A DNA stretch of 24,998 nucleotides from Richelia sp. UBA3308 (GCA_002361335.1 DESS01000070.1:1-24998), one strand, 5' to 3'. Counted from the stretch's first letter, positions 1 through 8,422 are shown. Program-made: numbers and translations. The notes: generated by a model from the letters alone, not told the origin.

Positions 1-11
1 AGAATGAAGAA

Positions 12-164
12 TTAATAACCAACAACTAACAACTAACAACTAACAACCAACAACCAACAACTAACAACTAACAACCAACAACTAACAACCAACAACTAAC
101 AACTAACAACTAACAACCAACAACTAATAACTAACAACTAACAACTAACAACTAACAACTAACA
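12..164. repeat. Heptamer tandem repeat array (TAACAAC type)
   Basis: About twenty near-identical 7-bp units (TAACAAC with TAACCAA-like variants) run without interruption up to the start codon at 165. This is the short tandemly repeated repetitive (STRR) type known from heterocystous cyanobacteria. No Shine-Dalgarno is present between the array and the ATG, so the array is the whole visible 5' leader of the next gene. Confidence 0.9.
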
Positions 165-638
165 ATGTCTGAAACTGGTAGAATTAGGGTTGCAAAAGAT
201 AAGGCGGAGCTAGTACAAAGTTTAACATCTTGGAATGCTGCAACTGGGCCTTTTCAAACTTTTGCTGACGTAGTGGTTTTTGCGGCTACTTTAGGTAAAA
301 AACACAATCGGCGCGTACCTTTGGGAGAAATTTCTAAAAGAGAGCCTTCACCGATAAAAGTCGAAACCTTTGCTTCAATGGGATATGACTGGGTAATTAA
401 GTTAATCGGAATTACTGAAACTAAGGATATACAAATACTCTCGGTAACTCAGGAAGAATCACAAACTCAACGGAATCATATTTTTGAAGAATATGCCAAT
501 GGTGGTTTGGAAATATTGCAAACTGAATTGCGGGGTGCAGTGGATTATTCGGAACGACTTTTGTTGATATTAAGTTCCGAAAGATTTAAGGAAGATAAAA
601 AAGATGAGGAATTTAATTTAAGTAAATTTCTTTCTTGA
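165..638 (+). CDS. DNA phosphorothioation-associated protein 4
   Basis: This 157-residue soluble protein resembles the family called Dnd system-associated protein 4, found beside DNA phosphorothioation genes mainly in cyanobacteria. Its molecular role is not established. The N-terminus (MSETGRIRVAKDKAEL) is followed by a segment reading FADVVVFAATLGKKHNRRVPLGE and a C-terminal part (EEYANGGLEILQTEL) that match my memory of the family. No membrane segment, signal peptide or catalytic motif is visible. The start directly abuts a heptamer repeat array and has no Shine-Dalgarno. A likely intrinsic terminator follows about 50 bp after the stop. The dnd genes to the right support the assignment. 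The family call rests on recalled sequence similarity plus context; the function is unknown. Confidence 0.8.
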   Translation: MSETGRIRVAKDKAELVQSLTSWNAATGPFQTFADVVVFAATLGKKHNRRVPLGEISKREPSPIKVETFASMGYDWVIKLIGITETKDIQILSVTQEESQTQRNHIFEEYANGGLEILQTELRGAVDYSERLLLILSSERFKEDKKDEEFNLSKFLS

Positions 639-688
639 CAATGAATTATAGGTATTATAAATAGCTTTTTATATAATTCAAACAAATT

Positions 689-722
689 AAAAACCCAGTT
701 TTTATAAAAAATTGGGTTTTTA
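689..722 (+). terminator. Probable rho-independent terminator
   Basis: AAAACCCA and TGGGTTTT form an inverted repeat whose right arm runs straight into a T-run. It lies about 50 bp after the stop of the Dnd-associated gene and points the same way. The A/T-rich arms make it nearly symmetrical, so it could act on both strands. Confidence 0.7.
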
Positions 723-900
723 AGTGATGATAAAAAATAATATCAATAACTTAATAAAAATCCTGATATGCTTAATTTCTCTATAAAAAATAATTAAAGT
801 AATGTATTAAATAAGTCTACTTGGTTTAGCGATGTGTTTTTTTACTAAAGCATTTCAGATATTACTACTTAAGTAACTTTTTTTTATCTTATGGCAATAA

Positions 901-1239
901 ATAAAAAAAAGTTTTGGTATATCCAGTGAAGCTAAACAAATAGATGCTAAAACCTTTGAATTTAAAACACGAGAAGCATTACCACCCCAAACCGAATTAG
1001 AAATTAAAATTACCTTCCCTAAAGGAATTCTGAATGTATCTGATGTTTATTCGGAAAGTTCAGACTCATCTGATATAGATGTAAAAGATGATTGGTATTT
1101 TAATCCTTTTCTAATTGTAATCCTAGCACTATTTATTTATAACTTTTTCTTCGGAAATAGTGATAGTGGTAGAGGTGATGGTGGTGGATTTGGTGGAGGT
1201 GATTTTGGCGGAGGTGGAGGTGGTGGAGGTGGTGGTTAA
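901..1239 (+). pseudogene. 5'-truncated remnant of a Gly-rich-tailed membrane protein (DUF2207/TPM-like C-terminus)
   Basis: A reading frame with no start codon is open from just after a TAA at 898 to a TAA at 1237, about 112 codons. It encodes a beta-rich segment (TFEFKTREALPPQTELEIKI), an acidic linker, one membrane segment (FLIVILALFIYNFFF) and a tail of repeated glycines (GFGGGDFGGGGG). This layout of extracellular domain, TM helix and poly-Gly tail is what ends DUF2207 and TPM-domain proteins in cyanobacteria. The N-terminal several hundred residues are absent and the upstream 250 bp is AT-rich non-coding sequence. I read it as the decayed 3' end of such a gene. The exact family is uncertain. 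Confidence 0.6.
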
Positions 1240-1396
1240 AACGACTCCATCAAGTTGCCATAACACGAGTGTAAGCAATATTTTATAGATTTTATAGCCC
1301 ACAAAGGTGACTTTTTTTTGTGTAGCCCCCTGCATAAAACATGGACAACATTGCCCAGCCTTAGACAAAATGTCTATAGAAAACCCACAATTTTGG

Positions 1397-1463
1397 TTTG
1401 TGTCGGTGCGGCCACCACGAAAAAATTCGTTTTTAACGACAATGAAAGCCGCACCGACACAAA
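1397..1463. repeat. Perfect 16-bp inverted repeat, cruciform/MITE-like
   Basis: The left arm at 1397-1412 (TTTGTGTCGGTGCGGC) is the exact reverse complement of 1448-1463. The 35-bp loop holds a second small palindrome (ACGAAAAAATTCGT). The region 1240-1550 otherwise contains no gene. The repeat lies just downstream of the DndB-like gene, which is read from the other strand. It could be a MITE or a bidirectional terminator, but there is no T-run after the arms. Confidence 0.75.
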
Positions 1464-1550
1464 GGCGCTTGCTTGTTGTCTATAGTTACGTGAACCCACC
1501 TTTCCAGGGTGAGGGCGACTCCCGCAAAAATGAAAATCATAAATGCCTCC

Positions 1551-3128
1551 TCACAAAACACTGGGCAACCCCACCTGTTTCGGCTCTACAAATTTACCTT
1601 TAAAATCCACAGTATTATCTTCAAAAGTTCTGGCTTTAGCTAAATCATTTCGCAATTGGGCGCGCTCTATTTGATCTTTTATACCACCTAACATATAAAC
1701 AAGTAACCGCGTTGCTAATTCTTTCCCCGCAACTAATACTCGCTTGCGATTCGCATCATATAAAACCCCATACCAAGGAGATTTGGGAAATTCCATACCA
1801 CTAAAACCGCCTTTACTATCAAATTTTCGGAGCTTTTCAAAAATATCTTCTATAGAAAAACCTTTTTCAAAAATTAAAATACCCAAAGCTTTTGCTAATG
1901 CCATTTGTCCGACGGGACGAAATAATATATTACCTTCCCCCCCATCTTTTTCAAAACTAAACCTTCGGAACATTGGTGTATCTTCGTATTCCAAGACTTT
2001 ATAACTTGGTAAATTTGCTAAATTATCGAATAATTGATTAAAATCTTCCATAGCCTCCTCTAATTCTTCATCTTCGGGGCGCATGGGAATTAAACCTTTA
2101 TCCAAAGGTTTCCAATGAGAATATTTATATTCTAAATAACGCTCCGACATCTCTTTTAAAGCTTGCAAAGTTGTCAAAACTGTTGATTTTGCTGCCACCG
2201 TCGCACTATTCCAATTTACGCGAGCTTTCCTACCTTTTCGCTGTGCTAAAAGTGCATGACTAACAGCTATCTTTCTGGCAACAATAGAAAAACCATCATC
2301 TTCATTTAATTGTGCTAATTGTCCTTTACTCAAGGGTACAGCCATCAAGTTAACATGTACAAAAATTGATCTCACCCTGCGTCTTGCTTCTTCGCGAGTT
2401 TCTCCTGGTGCAACCGCACAAATAAATTCGATACCGATTTTTTCTTGGGGTAATTGTTGTAAATATTCTGATTCAACTCGGTATTTATCAATTAAATCAT
2501 CAATACTAATAAAACTATTAGCACTAGCTTTCTCCTTCTTATAACGCGGTAATTTTCCAGTTTTAAGAATCTCCATCAAACCCTGTACCGCCATTAATCT
2601 ATGCTGGCCATCTAATGCATAAATAGTTACATTTTCTTCAGAAATATCTAGCAAACCGAAATTACCATCATCATCTAAAGTGGTAAATTCAGTAGTAGAT
2701 TTTTTAGCTCTTCCTTTATTATCCCATTCAGATGCTTGGGGATTATCAACCCAAGGCTGGCTAATTACAGCTAATACAGGAGGAAATTTATGATTTTTTC
2801 TTGCCGCTAAATACTGTACTAAAGGTGCTTGTCGCGACCAATCTAAAGGGCGTTGTTGGATATCATCTATACTATCAGCATCAATTTCGATATTATCAGT
2901 ATCGGGATTGTACTTAGTTTGCAATAATGGTAAAAAAGATGCAAAGCGAACCTGACTAGCAAACCATTCCAAAGTCACAGATCCCACATAAGCTTGAGTA
3001 CCACCCATTTCTGTTTTTTGGACTAGTAACTGTTGATTTTCGCTAATATACTTCCTTAGCAAAGAAGAAAATTTCTTTTTATCTTGACCCGAAATTACCT
3101 CCGGTGAGGTAGATGCATTATTTTTCAT
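1551..3128 (-). CDS. dndB: DGQHR-domain DndB-like DNA phosphorothioation regulator
   Basis: This 525-residue protein carries the DGQHR signature within YALDGQHRLMAVQGL (D173-R177 by my count), the hallmark of DndB and related proteins. In characterised systems DndB binds promoter DNA and represses the dnd genes, and it belongs to a ParB-like/DGQHR superfamily. Here it is longer than the roughly 350-residue classical DndB, so it may be an extended cyanobacterial variant or another DGQHR protein. It is transcribed away from dndCDE, with a 591-bp divergent intergenic region from which both could be controlled. The start at 3128 (MKNNASTSPEV) is the first in-frame ATG; upstream sequence is very AT-rich. 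No HIP1 octamer was noticed inside it. Confidence is high for the domain and moderate for true dndB orthology. Confidence 0.8.
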   Translation of the reverse strand: MKNNASTSPEVISGQDKKKFSSLLRKYISENQQLLVQKTEMGGTQAYVGSVTLEWFASQVRFASFLPLLQTKYNPDTDNIEIDADSIDDIQQRPLDWSRQAPLVQYLAARKNHKFPPVLAVISQPWVDNPQASEWDNKGRAKKSTTEFTTLDDDGNFGLLDISEENVTIYALDGQHRLMAVQGLMEILKTGKLPRYKKEKASANSFISIDDLIDKYRVESEYLQQLPQEKIGIEFICAVAPGETREEARRRVRSIFVHVNLMAVPLSKGQLAQLNEDDGFSIVARKIAVSHALLAQRKGRKARVNWNSATVAAKSTVLTTLQALKEMSERYLEYKYSHWKPLDKGLIPMRPEDEELEEAMEDFNQLFDNLANLPSYKVLEYEDTPMFRRFSFEKDGGEGNILFRPVGQMALAKALGILIFEKGFSIEDIFEKLRKFDSKGGFSGMEFPKSPWYGVLYDANRKRVLVAGKELATRLLVYMLGGIKDQIERAQLRNDLAKARTFEDNTVDFKGKFVEPKQVGLPSVL

Positions 3129-3363
3129 TACAATTCTTAAACATATAAAATACTGGCATCCAAATACTATATATAAAAACGATAAAAAAACAAAATATTA
3201 ATAAAAAAGTTTTTAAAAACCGATAAGTGGTACAAAAATATGTAATACTAGATTTTGCCCTTGTATCAGAATCTGGTTTGATTGATGAAATCATTCATTT
3301 AGAGAGAGGGAATAAGAAACAGAATGCTTAATACAATATATTTCAGATTTACGAGGTACATTT

Positions 3364-3401
3364 GGACGGGCAGGGATGCCCGTAGCACAAGAGTTTTAAA
3401 A
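3364..3401. repeat. Interspersed repeat (ACGGGCAGGGATGCCCGT core), copy 1
   Basis: An internally palindromic core (CGGGCAGGGATGCCCG) is followed by TAGCACAAGAGTTTTAAAA. A near-identical copy in opposite orientation lies at 8286-8322. The two bracket dndC, dndD and dndE. Confidence 0.75.
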
Positions 3402-3625
3402 CGAAGGTTTGAGCGGAAGAGCGTCTCTGGCTCCGCCCCAACCCAATTCTTCCACCGTAGGTTGCCGCTTGTTTTAAACCCATATTTAGAAGTTAAAAAA
3501 TAGTACTGTACTCAAAATAAAAGCAAAGTGGTGTAAACATCTAGGAATTAATTATCGCAGCTAATCCAAAATCTAAAATCCAAAATCTAAAATAGAATGA
3601 CCAAAAAATAAACAGGATACAAGCC

Positions 3626-3697
3626 ATGGATAATCCGTGGAAAGAAAAAAAAATTTCCACAATTAAAGCCCCTCGAAATTCATCGCCGGGTACTTGA
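3626..3697 (+). CDS. Possible 23-residue leader peptide upstream of dndC
   Basis: ATG at 3626 opens a 23-codon frame (begins MDNPWKEKKIS) that ends at TGA 3695, 22 bp before dndC. It is preceded by AGGA about 8 bp upstream, a better Shine-Dalgarno than anything in front of dndC. The coding part contains a hairpin (GTGGAAA 3637-3643 with TTTCCAC 3654-3660). It could be a translated leader, a decayed gene start or chance. It is not in the dndC frame. Confidence 0.25.
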   Translation: MDNPWKEKKISTIKAPRNSSPGT

Positions 3698-3717
3698 TAA
3701 CTGATAACTGATAATTG
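3694..3717. repeat. Short heptamer repeat (CTGATAA type)
   Basis: About three 7-bp units (TTGATAA, CTGATAA, CTGATAA) plus a variant end 2 bp before the dndC ATG. They occupy the place where a ribosome binding site would be expected. Confidence 0.75.
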
Positions 3718-3719
3718 AA

Positions 3720-5321
3720 ATGACTCTTGCCCAACAATCAGAAAAAAAAAGCGCCAGCCAACCGATTACGGTAATTGAAAAAATTCCAGAAATTATAAAA
3801 GAAATCCAACAATTATATTTACTAGACGAAATACCTTGGATTATAGGCGTATCCTGGGGAAAAGACTCCAGCACAGTATTGCAACTAGTTTGGAATGCGA
3901 TCGCAATTTTAGAGCCGAATCAACGAACTAAAAAAATTCATGTAATTACTACAGATACTCTAGTAGAAAATCCCATAGTGACAGCATGGGTTCGTAATTC
4001 AATGGAGTTGCTCGCATCTGCTGCCAAAGAAACAGGAATGCCCATCGAACCTCATTTATTATTGCCAGTAATTCAAGACACATTCTGGGTAAATTTAATT
4101 GGTAGAGGTTATCCAGCTCCGCGCAATCAATTTCGTTGGTGTACGCCCCGTTTGAAAATCAATCCAGCCAATCAATTTATTCGGGAGATGGTTAGAGCCA
4201 ACGGCGAAACAATTCTTGTTTTAGGTACCCGCAAAGCCGAAAGCTCAAAACGATCTGCCACAATGCAAAAGCATCAAGCAGGTAGAATACGCGATCGTTT
4301 AAGCCCAAATGCAAGTTTACCCAATTCATTAATTTACACCCCCATCGAAGATTGGAGTAACAACGATGTTTGGATTTATCTGAATCAATGTGAAAATCCT
4401 TGGGGAGGTAATAACAAAGATTTATTTAACATGTACCGTGGTGCCACAGCAGATAATGAATGTCCTTTAGTAGTCGATACCTCTACCCCTAGTTGCGGCG
4501 ATTCCCGCTTTGGTTGCTGGGTTTGCACCATGGTAAATAAAGATAAATCTATGGAAGCAATGATTCAAAATGACGAAGAAAAAGAATGGATGCAACCCCT
4601 TTTAGATATTCGTAACGAATTAGATATTCAAGATGACCATGATAAACGAGATTTTCGCCGAATTTGGGGAAACGTACAACTTTTTGAGCGTAACATAGAT
4701 GGTGACACTTCTGTTCAACCAGTACCAGGCCCTTATACAAAATATTGGCGGGAACATTGGTTAAAAAGAGTATTAGAAGCACAAAGGCAAGTTCGTCAAA
4801 CAGCGCCAGAAAATATGCGCGATATTAGTTTAATTACCCCAGATGAACTTAGTCAAATAAGACGTATTTGGTTGGAAGAAAAACACGAATTTGATGATAG
4901 TTTACCTCGAATTTATCAAGAAGTGACAAAAGAAGAATTTATCGATCCACGTCCAGGTGCGGGTTATAGTTTATTAGGTAGTGATGAATGGGCAGTATTA
5001 GAAGAAATCTGTGAAAACGACGCGATGCATTTAGAATTAATGGCGAAACTCTTAGATACGGAACGTCAGTATCGCAAAAAATCTCGTCGTGTGGGAATAT
5101 ATGAAGCATTAGAAAAATGTTTTGAAACAAGTTCGCGAACTCAAGAAGATGCGATAAAAAATGCTCATTTTAAACGGGATTTGAAAAATGCTGCTGGTGA
5201 AGGTGATATTGATAAAGTAAAGCAGTTGACTTTAGGCGATGTTACTACAGAAAAAGTAACAGAAAAGTCTAAAAATTGGTCAGATAGGAAATTTAAAAAA
5301 CAATCAAAAACTAATAACTAA
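3720..5321 (+). CDS. dndC: DNA sulfur modification protein DndC (PAPS reductase-like ATP pyrophosphatase)
   Basis: DndC activates sites for sulfur insertion in the DNA backbone (phosphorothioation), using ATP and an Fe-S cluster. The 533-residue protein has the ATP-pyrophosphatase loop SWGKDSS (residues 45-51, a variant of SGGKDS/T), the downstream DTLVENPIVTAW segment and cluster-type cysteines at about C141 (RWCTPRLK), C248, C259, C266 and C269 (ECP, SCGDSRFGCWVC). The length fits the family. Start at 3720 is the first in-frame ATG after a heptamer repeat, with no Shine-Dalgarno. The last codons (T-N-N-stop) are themselves made from the next heptamer array, so the array has supplied the stop codon. 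It is first in the dndC-dndD-dndE series. A HIP1 octamer near 3898 suggests long residence in a cyanobacterial genome. Confidence 0.95.
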   Translation: MTLAQQSEKKSASQPITVIEKIPEIIKEIQQLYLLDEIPWIIGVSWGKDSSTVLQLVWNAIAILEPNQRTKKIHVITTDTLVENPIVTAWVRNSMELLASAAKETGMPIEPHLLLPVIQDTFWVNLIGRGYPAPRNQFRWCTPRLKINPANQFIREMVRANGETILVLGTRKAESSKRSATMQKHQAGRIRDRLSPNASLPNSLIYTPIEDWSNNDVWIYLNQCENPWGGNNKDLFNMYRGATADNECPLVVDTSTPSCGDSRFGCWVCTMVNKDKSMEAMIQNDEEKEWMQPLLDIRNELDIQDDHDKRDFRRIWGNVQLFERNIDGDTSVQPVPGPYTKYWREHWLKRVLEAQRQVRQTAPENMRDISLITPDELSQIRRIWLEEKHEFDDSLPRIYQEVTKEEFIDPRPGAGYSLLGSDEWAVLEEICENDAMHLELMAKLLDTERQYRKKSRRVGIYEALEKCFETSSRTQEDAIKNAHFKRDLKNAAGEGDIDKVKQLTLGDVTTEKVTEKSKNWSDRKFKKQSKTNN

Positions 5322-5419
5322 TAACTCATAACTAACGAGTAACGAGTAACGAGTAACGAGTAACGAGTAATAACCAACAACTAACAACCAACAACTAACA
5401 ACTAACAACTAACAACTAA
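5309..5419. repeat. Heptamer array between dndC and dndD
   Basis: Units of ACTAATA, then five TAACGAG units, then TAACAAC/TAACCAA units fill the entire gap. The array begins inside the last dndC codons and ends 2-3 bp before the dndD ATG. Two different heptamer types are joined in one array. Confidence 0.9.
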
Positions 5420-5421
5420 AT

Positions 5422-7407
5422 ATGAAATTCCTAGAAATTGTTTTAGAAAACTTTGGACCTTATTGTGGTCGTCAGGTAATAAATCTTGAGCCAAAAAACG
5501 ACGATCATCCTCGTCCAATTATTCTTTTAGGTGGAATGAATGGTGGTGGAAAAACAACCTTAATGGATGGGATTCGTCTTGCACTTTACGGACATCGTGC
5601 TCAATGTTCTACTCGCGGTAATTTAAGTTATAATGATTTCCTTAATCAATGCATAAACACTCATAAATCACCCATAGATAAAACTCGTATTGAATTAGCT
5701 TTTGAACACATTGAAAACGATAAACCCGTCAAATATCGTATAGTTAGAACTTGGGAGAAAAATCCCAAAGATGGAAAAGATCATTTAGGTATTTTAGATA
5801 TTCGCGAAAACGATGAATGGCTGGATGAGGGATTAGTAAGTATTTGGGATGAGTATATCGAAAATCTGTTACCTTTAGGAATTTCTAATTTATTTTTATT
5901 TGATGGCGAACAGGTAAAAGAACTTGCAGAACAAGAAGAGCCTCCTACCATTGTAATTGACGCGATTCGCGCCCTTTTAGGATTAGAATTAGCCGAAAGA
6001 TTAACAGTAGATTTAGAGATATTAGTCAATCGCAAACGTAAAGAACTAGCGGATACAACAGAACTTGCTAACTTAGAAGAAATAGAAAAAAAATTGAAGC
6101 ATTTACAAGAAGAATATGAGGAAACCAAAAATATAGAGACGCAAGAATTAGAATTTCTACAAGAAGCAGAAAAAAAACAACAGCAAGCATTTGATAAATT
6201 TTTAAGTGAAGGTGGAAAAATTGCCTCACAGAGCAGTCAACTAGAACAGCAAAAAATCGCAAAGACTAGAGAAGCAGAAAACACTCGTCACCGAATGTCT
6301 GAATTAGCAGCCGGTATTTTACCATTGAAATTAATTGAACCTCTACTAAATCAAGCTCAACAAACAGCGGAAGTAGAATTAAAAATTCAACAGCAGCAAA
6401 TAGCGCGAGATGTATTGCTAGAAAGAGACAAACGCTTATTAAAGTTGATTAAGAAACTAGATATTGCTCAAGATCAGTTTGCTCAAATAAAAACTTTTTT
6501 TAAGAAAGACCTAGAAACAATCAATACATCTTTAAAAGAAACACCTTGGTTGCTGGCAGATGCCGAAAATTTAAGTCAAATAGGTAATGTTCTATACTAC
6601 TTAAAAAATTCTAGTCATACCGCTAAACAGCAATTAGAACAGCTAAAAAATCAAGAAGAAGAAATTATTAGATTAGAAAGACAAATACAAGCAGCAGCAT
6701 CACCAGAAGATTATCAAAAATTAGTAGAAATAGTTAAAGAAACACGAGATAAAGTAGCAGCTTGTAAAAGTAATTATCAAACAGTAAATCGCCATTTAAT
6801 AGAACTACAAGCAGAAATTCATAAATTAAAAAAAGACTTAACCGAATATAGTGTAAAAACCATTGAACGTAATAGTAAAGAAAATATCATAAATGCATCA
6901 ACAAGAGTACAAAAAACCCTCAAACTGTTTCGTGAAAAACTTACCCTAAGAAAACTGAATAAATTAGAAAACGAAGTCACAGAATGCTTCCGCTATCTGC
7001 TCCACAAATCTGACTTAGTACACCGTATAGTCATCGACACCAACACCTTTAGCCTTTCCTTATACGATGGTTACTCCAAACCCGTTGACAAACACCGCCT
7101 ATCAGCAGGAGAAAAACAACTCCTAGCGATCGCCTTTCTCTGGGGATTAGCAAGAGTATCGGGACATCATTTACCTGTAGCGATCGACACCCCTTTAGGA
7201 CGCTTAGATTCATCCCATCGTAGTAACCTAATAGAAAGATATTTTCCTTGTGCATCCCATCAAGTAATATTACTTTCCACCGACACAGAAATAGCAGAAA
7301 AAGAAGTCAAAACCCTCAGAAAAAACCAAGCTATCGCTCGTGAATACGTCCTCAAATACTCTCAAAATACCCGTCAAACTACGGTAAAATCGGGATACTT
7401 TTGGTAG
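5422..7407 (+). CDS. dndD: DNA sulfur modification protein DndD (SMC/RecN-like ATPase)
   Basis: DndD is the SMC-like ATPase of the phosphorothioation complex, thought to remodel DNA or drive nicking during sulfur insertion. The 661-residue product has an N-terminal KFLEIVLENFGPY strand typical of SMC heads and Walker A GMNGGGKT (about 38-45). A long Gln/Glu/Lys-rich coiled coil runs from about 200 to 520. The ABC signature LSAGEKQ (560-566) and Walker B PVAIDTPLGRLD (585-596) close the head. All expected ATPase elements are intact. ATG at 5422 lies directly behind the heptamer array without a Shine-Dalgarno. dndE follows 72 bp later across another array, consistent with one transcript. Two HIP1-like GCGATCG sites lie near the C-terminal motifs. 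Confidence 0.95.
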   Translation: MKFLEIVLENFGPYCGRQVINLEPKNDDHPRPIILLGGMNGGGKTTLMDGIRLALYGHRAQCSTRGNLSYNDFLNQCINTHKSPIDKTRIELAFEHIENDKPVKYRIVRTWEKNPKDGKDHLGILDIRENDEWLDEGLVSIWDEYIENLLPLGISNLFLFDGEQVKELAEQEEPPTIVIDAIRALLGLELAERLTVDLEILVNRKRKELADTTELANLEEIEKKLKHLQEEYEETKNIETQELEFLQEAEKKQQQAFDKFLSEGGKIASQSSQLEQQKIAKTREAENTRHRMSELAAGILPLKLIEPLLNQAQQTAEVELKIQQQQIARDVLLERDKRLLKLIKKLDIAQDQFAQIKTFFKKDLETINTSLKETPWLLADAENLSQIGNVLYYLKNSSHTAKQQLEQLKNQEEEIIRLERQIQAAASPEDYQKLVEIVKETRDKVAACKSNYQTVNRHLIELQAEIHKLKKDLTEYSVKTIERNSKENIINASTRVQKTLKLFREKLTLRKLNKLENEVTECFRYLLHKSDLVHRIVIDTNTFSLSLYDGYSKPVDKHRLSAGEKQLLAIAFLWGLARVSGHHLPVAIDTPLGRLDSSHRSNLIERYFPCASHQVILLSTDTEIAEKEVKTLRKNQAIAREYVLKYSQNTRQTTVKSGYFW

Positions 7408-7426
7408 GGCATGGGGAGATGGGGAT

Positions 7427-7475
7427 AAACTATTAACTCCCAACAACTAACAACTAACCACCAACAACTAACAAT
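7427..7475. repeat. Heptamer array between dndD and dndE
   Basis: About six TAACAAC/CCAACAAC-type units occupy most of the 72-bp dndD-dndE gap and end about 5 bp before the dndE ATG. Upstream of them is a GGGCATGGGGAGATGGGG stretch, itself a fragment of another heptamer type (GGGGCAT) found near 14803. Confidence 0.85.
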
Positions 7476-7479
7476 TTTT

Positions 7480-7866
7480 ATGGAATCACCAATCGAACGC
7501 ATCCGCTTATCCCAAACAGCCAAAGATCAACTCCTAAAACTCAGACGCTTTACAAAAATTGACCAATGGAATATCCTTTGTCGCTGGGCGTTTTGTCGTT
7601 CCCTTGCCGAAAAAACTATTCCTTCTCCCGTACCAATACCCCAAGATAGTAACCTCGAATTGTCATGGCGAGTATTTGGCGGTGAAATGTCCGATATCTT
7701 GCTTTTAGCACTGAAACAACGCTGTCATAACGATGGTTTGGGAACCGATAAGGAAATCCTCGTAACTCAGTTTCGCTTACATCTCCATCGCGGTATCGCC
7801 TATTTAGCAGGGGATCCAAATATTAAGAAAATTGAAGACTTGATTGAATTAGCTGTTAATAATTGA
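7480..7866 (+). CDS. dndE: DNA sulfur modification protein DndE
   Basis: DndE is a small protein of the phosphorothioation complex. In the E. coli structure it forms a tetramer and binds nicked double-stranded DNA. The 128-residue product opens with PIERIRLSQTAKDQLLKLRR, matching the family's N-terminal helix. It carries a basic helix (ILCRWAFCRSLAE) and the SWRVFGGE segment in the middle, with the usual 110-130 residue length. It lies after dndD in the standard order. The start follows a heptamer array and AATTTTT, without a Shine-Dalgarno. The next 550 bp lacks genes, so dndE probably ends the core operon, with the methyltransferase having its own leader. Confidence 0.93.
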   Translation: MESPIERIRLSQTAKDQLLKLRRFTKIDQWNILCRWAFCRSLAEKTIPSPVPIPQDSNLELSWRVFGGEMSDILLLALKQRCHNDGLGTDKEILVTQFRLHLHRGIAYLAGDPNIKKIEDLIELAVNN

Positions 7867-8082
7867 AAAAATATAAATTAAAAATATAAATTAAAAAATA
7901 AATAAAAAATAAAAAATAAAATTGCAAATTAATTTATTCAGTACATAGGGCAGCTTAGTTTTTAGAAAAAAAGGCTGAAAATTTTGCTTTACAATAATTA
8001 TCTTGCTCAACAACGAAATTATTCAATAAAATATTTTTTGTAGCATACTAAGTATGGATGAGCCGTTAAATTTTATATCAAT

Positions 8083-8203
8083 AAATTACTCCCGTTCCGC
8101 TCGGGGGCGATTTCAACCCGCAATTTCTCCCTCCCTCCCTCACTCCGTCACTCCGAAACTCAATCTCCACCGGTAATCTGTAACGAGGCAAGGGGAGTAA
8201 TTT
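8083..8203. repeat. 121-bp MITE-like element with 11-bp terminal inverted repeats
   Basis: AAATTACTCCC at 8083-8093 is the exact reverse complement of GGGAGTAATTT at 8193-8203. The interior is GC-richer than its surroundings, has a CCCGTTCCGCTCGGGGG hairpin next to the left end, and has no ORF. No clear target duplication was identified. Confidence 0.6.
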
Positions 8204-8285
8204 TTATGATGGATTTAAAAAATTGAAATACTCGCGTTTTATTACAGCATTTTGCAGCGTTGGCGGGAAGTACCGCAAAAATTTT

Positions 8286-8322
8286 CTAAAACTCTTGTGG
8301 TACGGGTATCCCTGCCCGTGAG
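8286..8322. repeat. Interspersed repeat (ACGGGCAGGGATGCCCGT core), inverted copy 2
   Basis: CTAAAACTCTTGTGGTACGG followed by GTATCCCTGCCCGTGAG is the reverse complement of the repeat at 3364-3401 with a few mismatches. The orientation is opposite, on the far side of dndCDE. Confidence 0.75.
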
Positions 8323-8422
8323 AATTTACCGATGCCTTTTAGAAAATATGCTGTATTTATGAGATAATTATTTGTTGAGCACAAGGTGTTACCTAGGCTA
8401 GGAAATTGCAGCGAATTGTACT

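Larger units (their letters stand above)
3129..3719. other. Divergent dndB/dndC intergenic region with several repeats
   Basis: No clear gene fills this 591-bp gap. It holds a GC-rich interspersed repeat at about 3364-3401, a further folded GC-rich stretch to about 3481, a heptamer array at 3562-3594 (AAATCCA/AAATCTA units), a possible 23-codon ORF with a hairpin (3626-3697) and a second heptamer array touching the dndC start. Promoters for dndB and dndC must lie here or in the arrays, but no convincing -10/-35 pair stands out. Confidence 0.6.
7867..8422. other. Intergenic region between dndE and the methyltransferase: MITE-like element and repeats
   Basis: No gene is seen. The region starts with low-complexity AT repeats (AAAAATATAAATTA units, 7867-7920). 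It then contains a 121-bp element with terminal inverted repeats (8083-8203), a CCCT-rich tract (CCCTCCCTCCCTCAC) and the second copy of the CGGGCAGGGAT repeat (8286-8322). Imperfect arms CTTGCTCAACAA (about 8003) and TTGTTGAGCACAAG (about 8371) face each other across the region, hinting that the whole segment may be one inserted or folded unit. Confidence 0.6.

Noticed and set aside
12..164. CRISPR-like array
   Set aside because: The units are 7 bp and contiguous with no spacers; this is a tandem repeat, not CRISPR.
1129..1368. Minus-strand 79-residue frame rich in Thr/Ser
   Set aside because: It is the complement of the glycine-codon run of the membrane-protein remnant.
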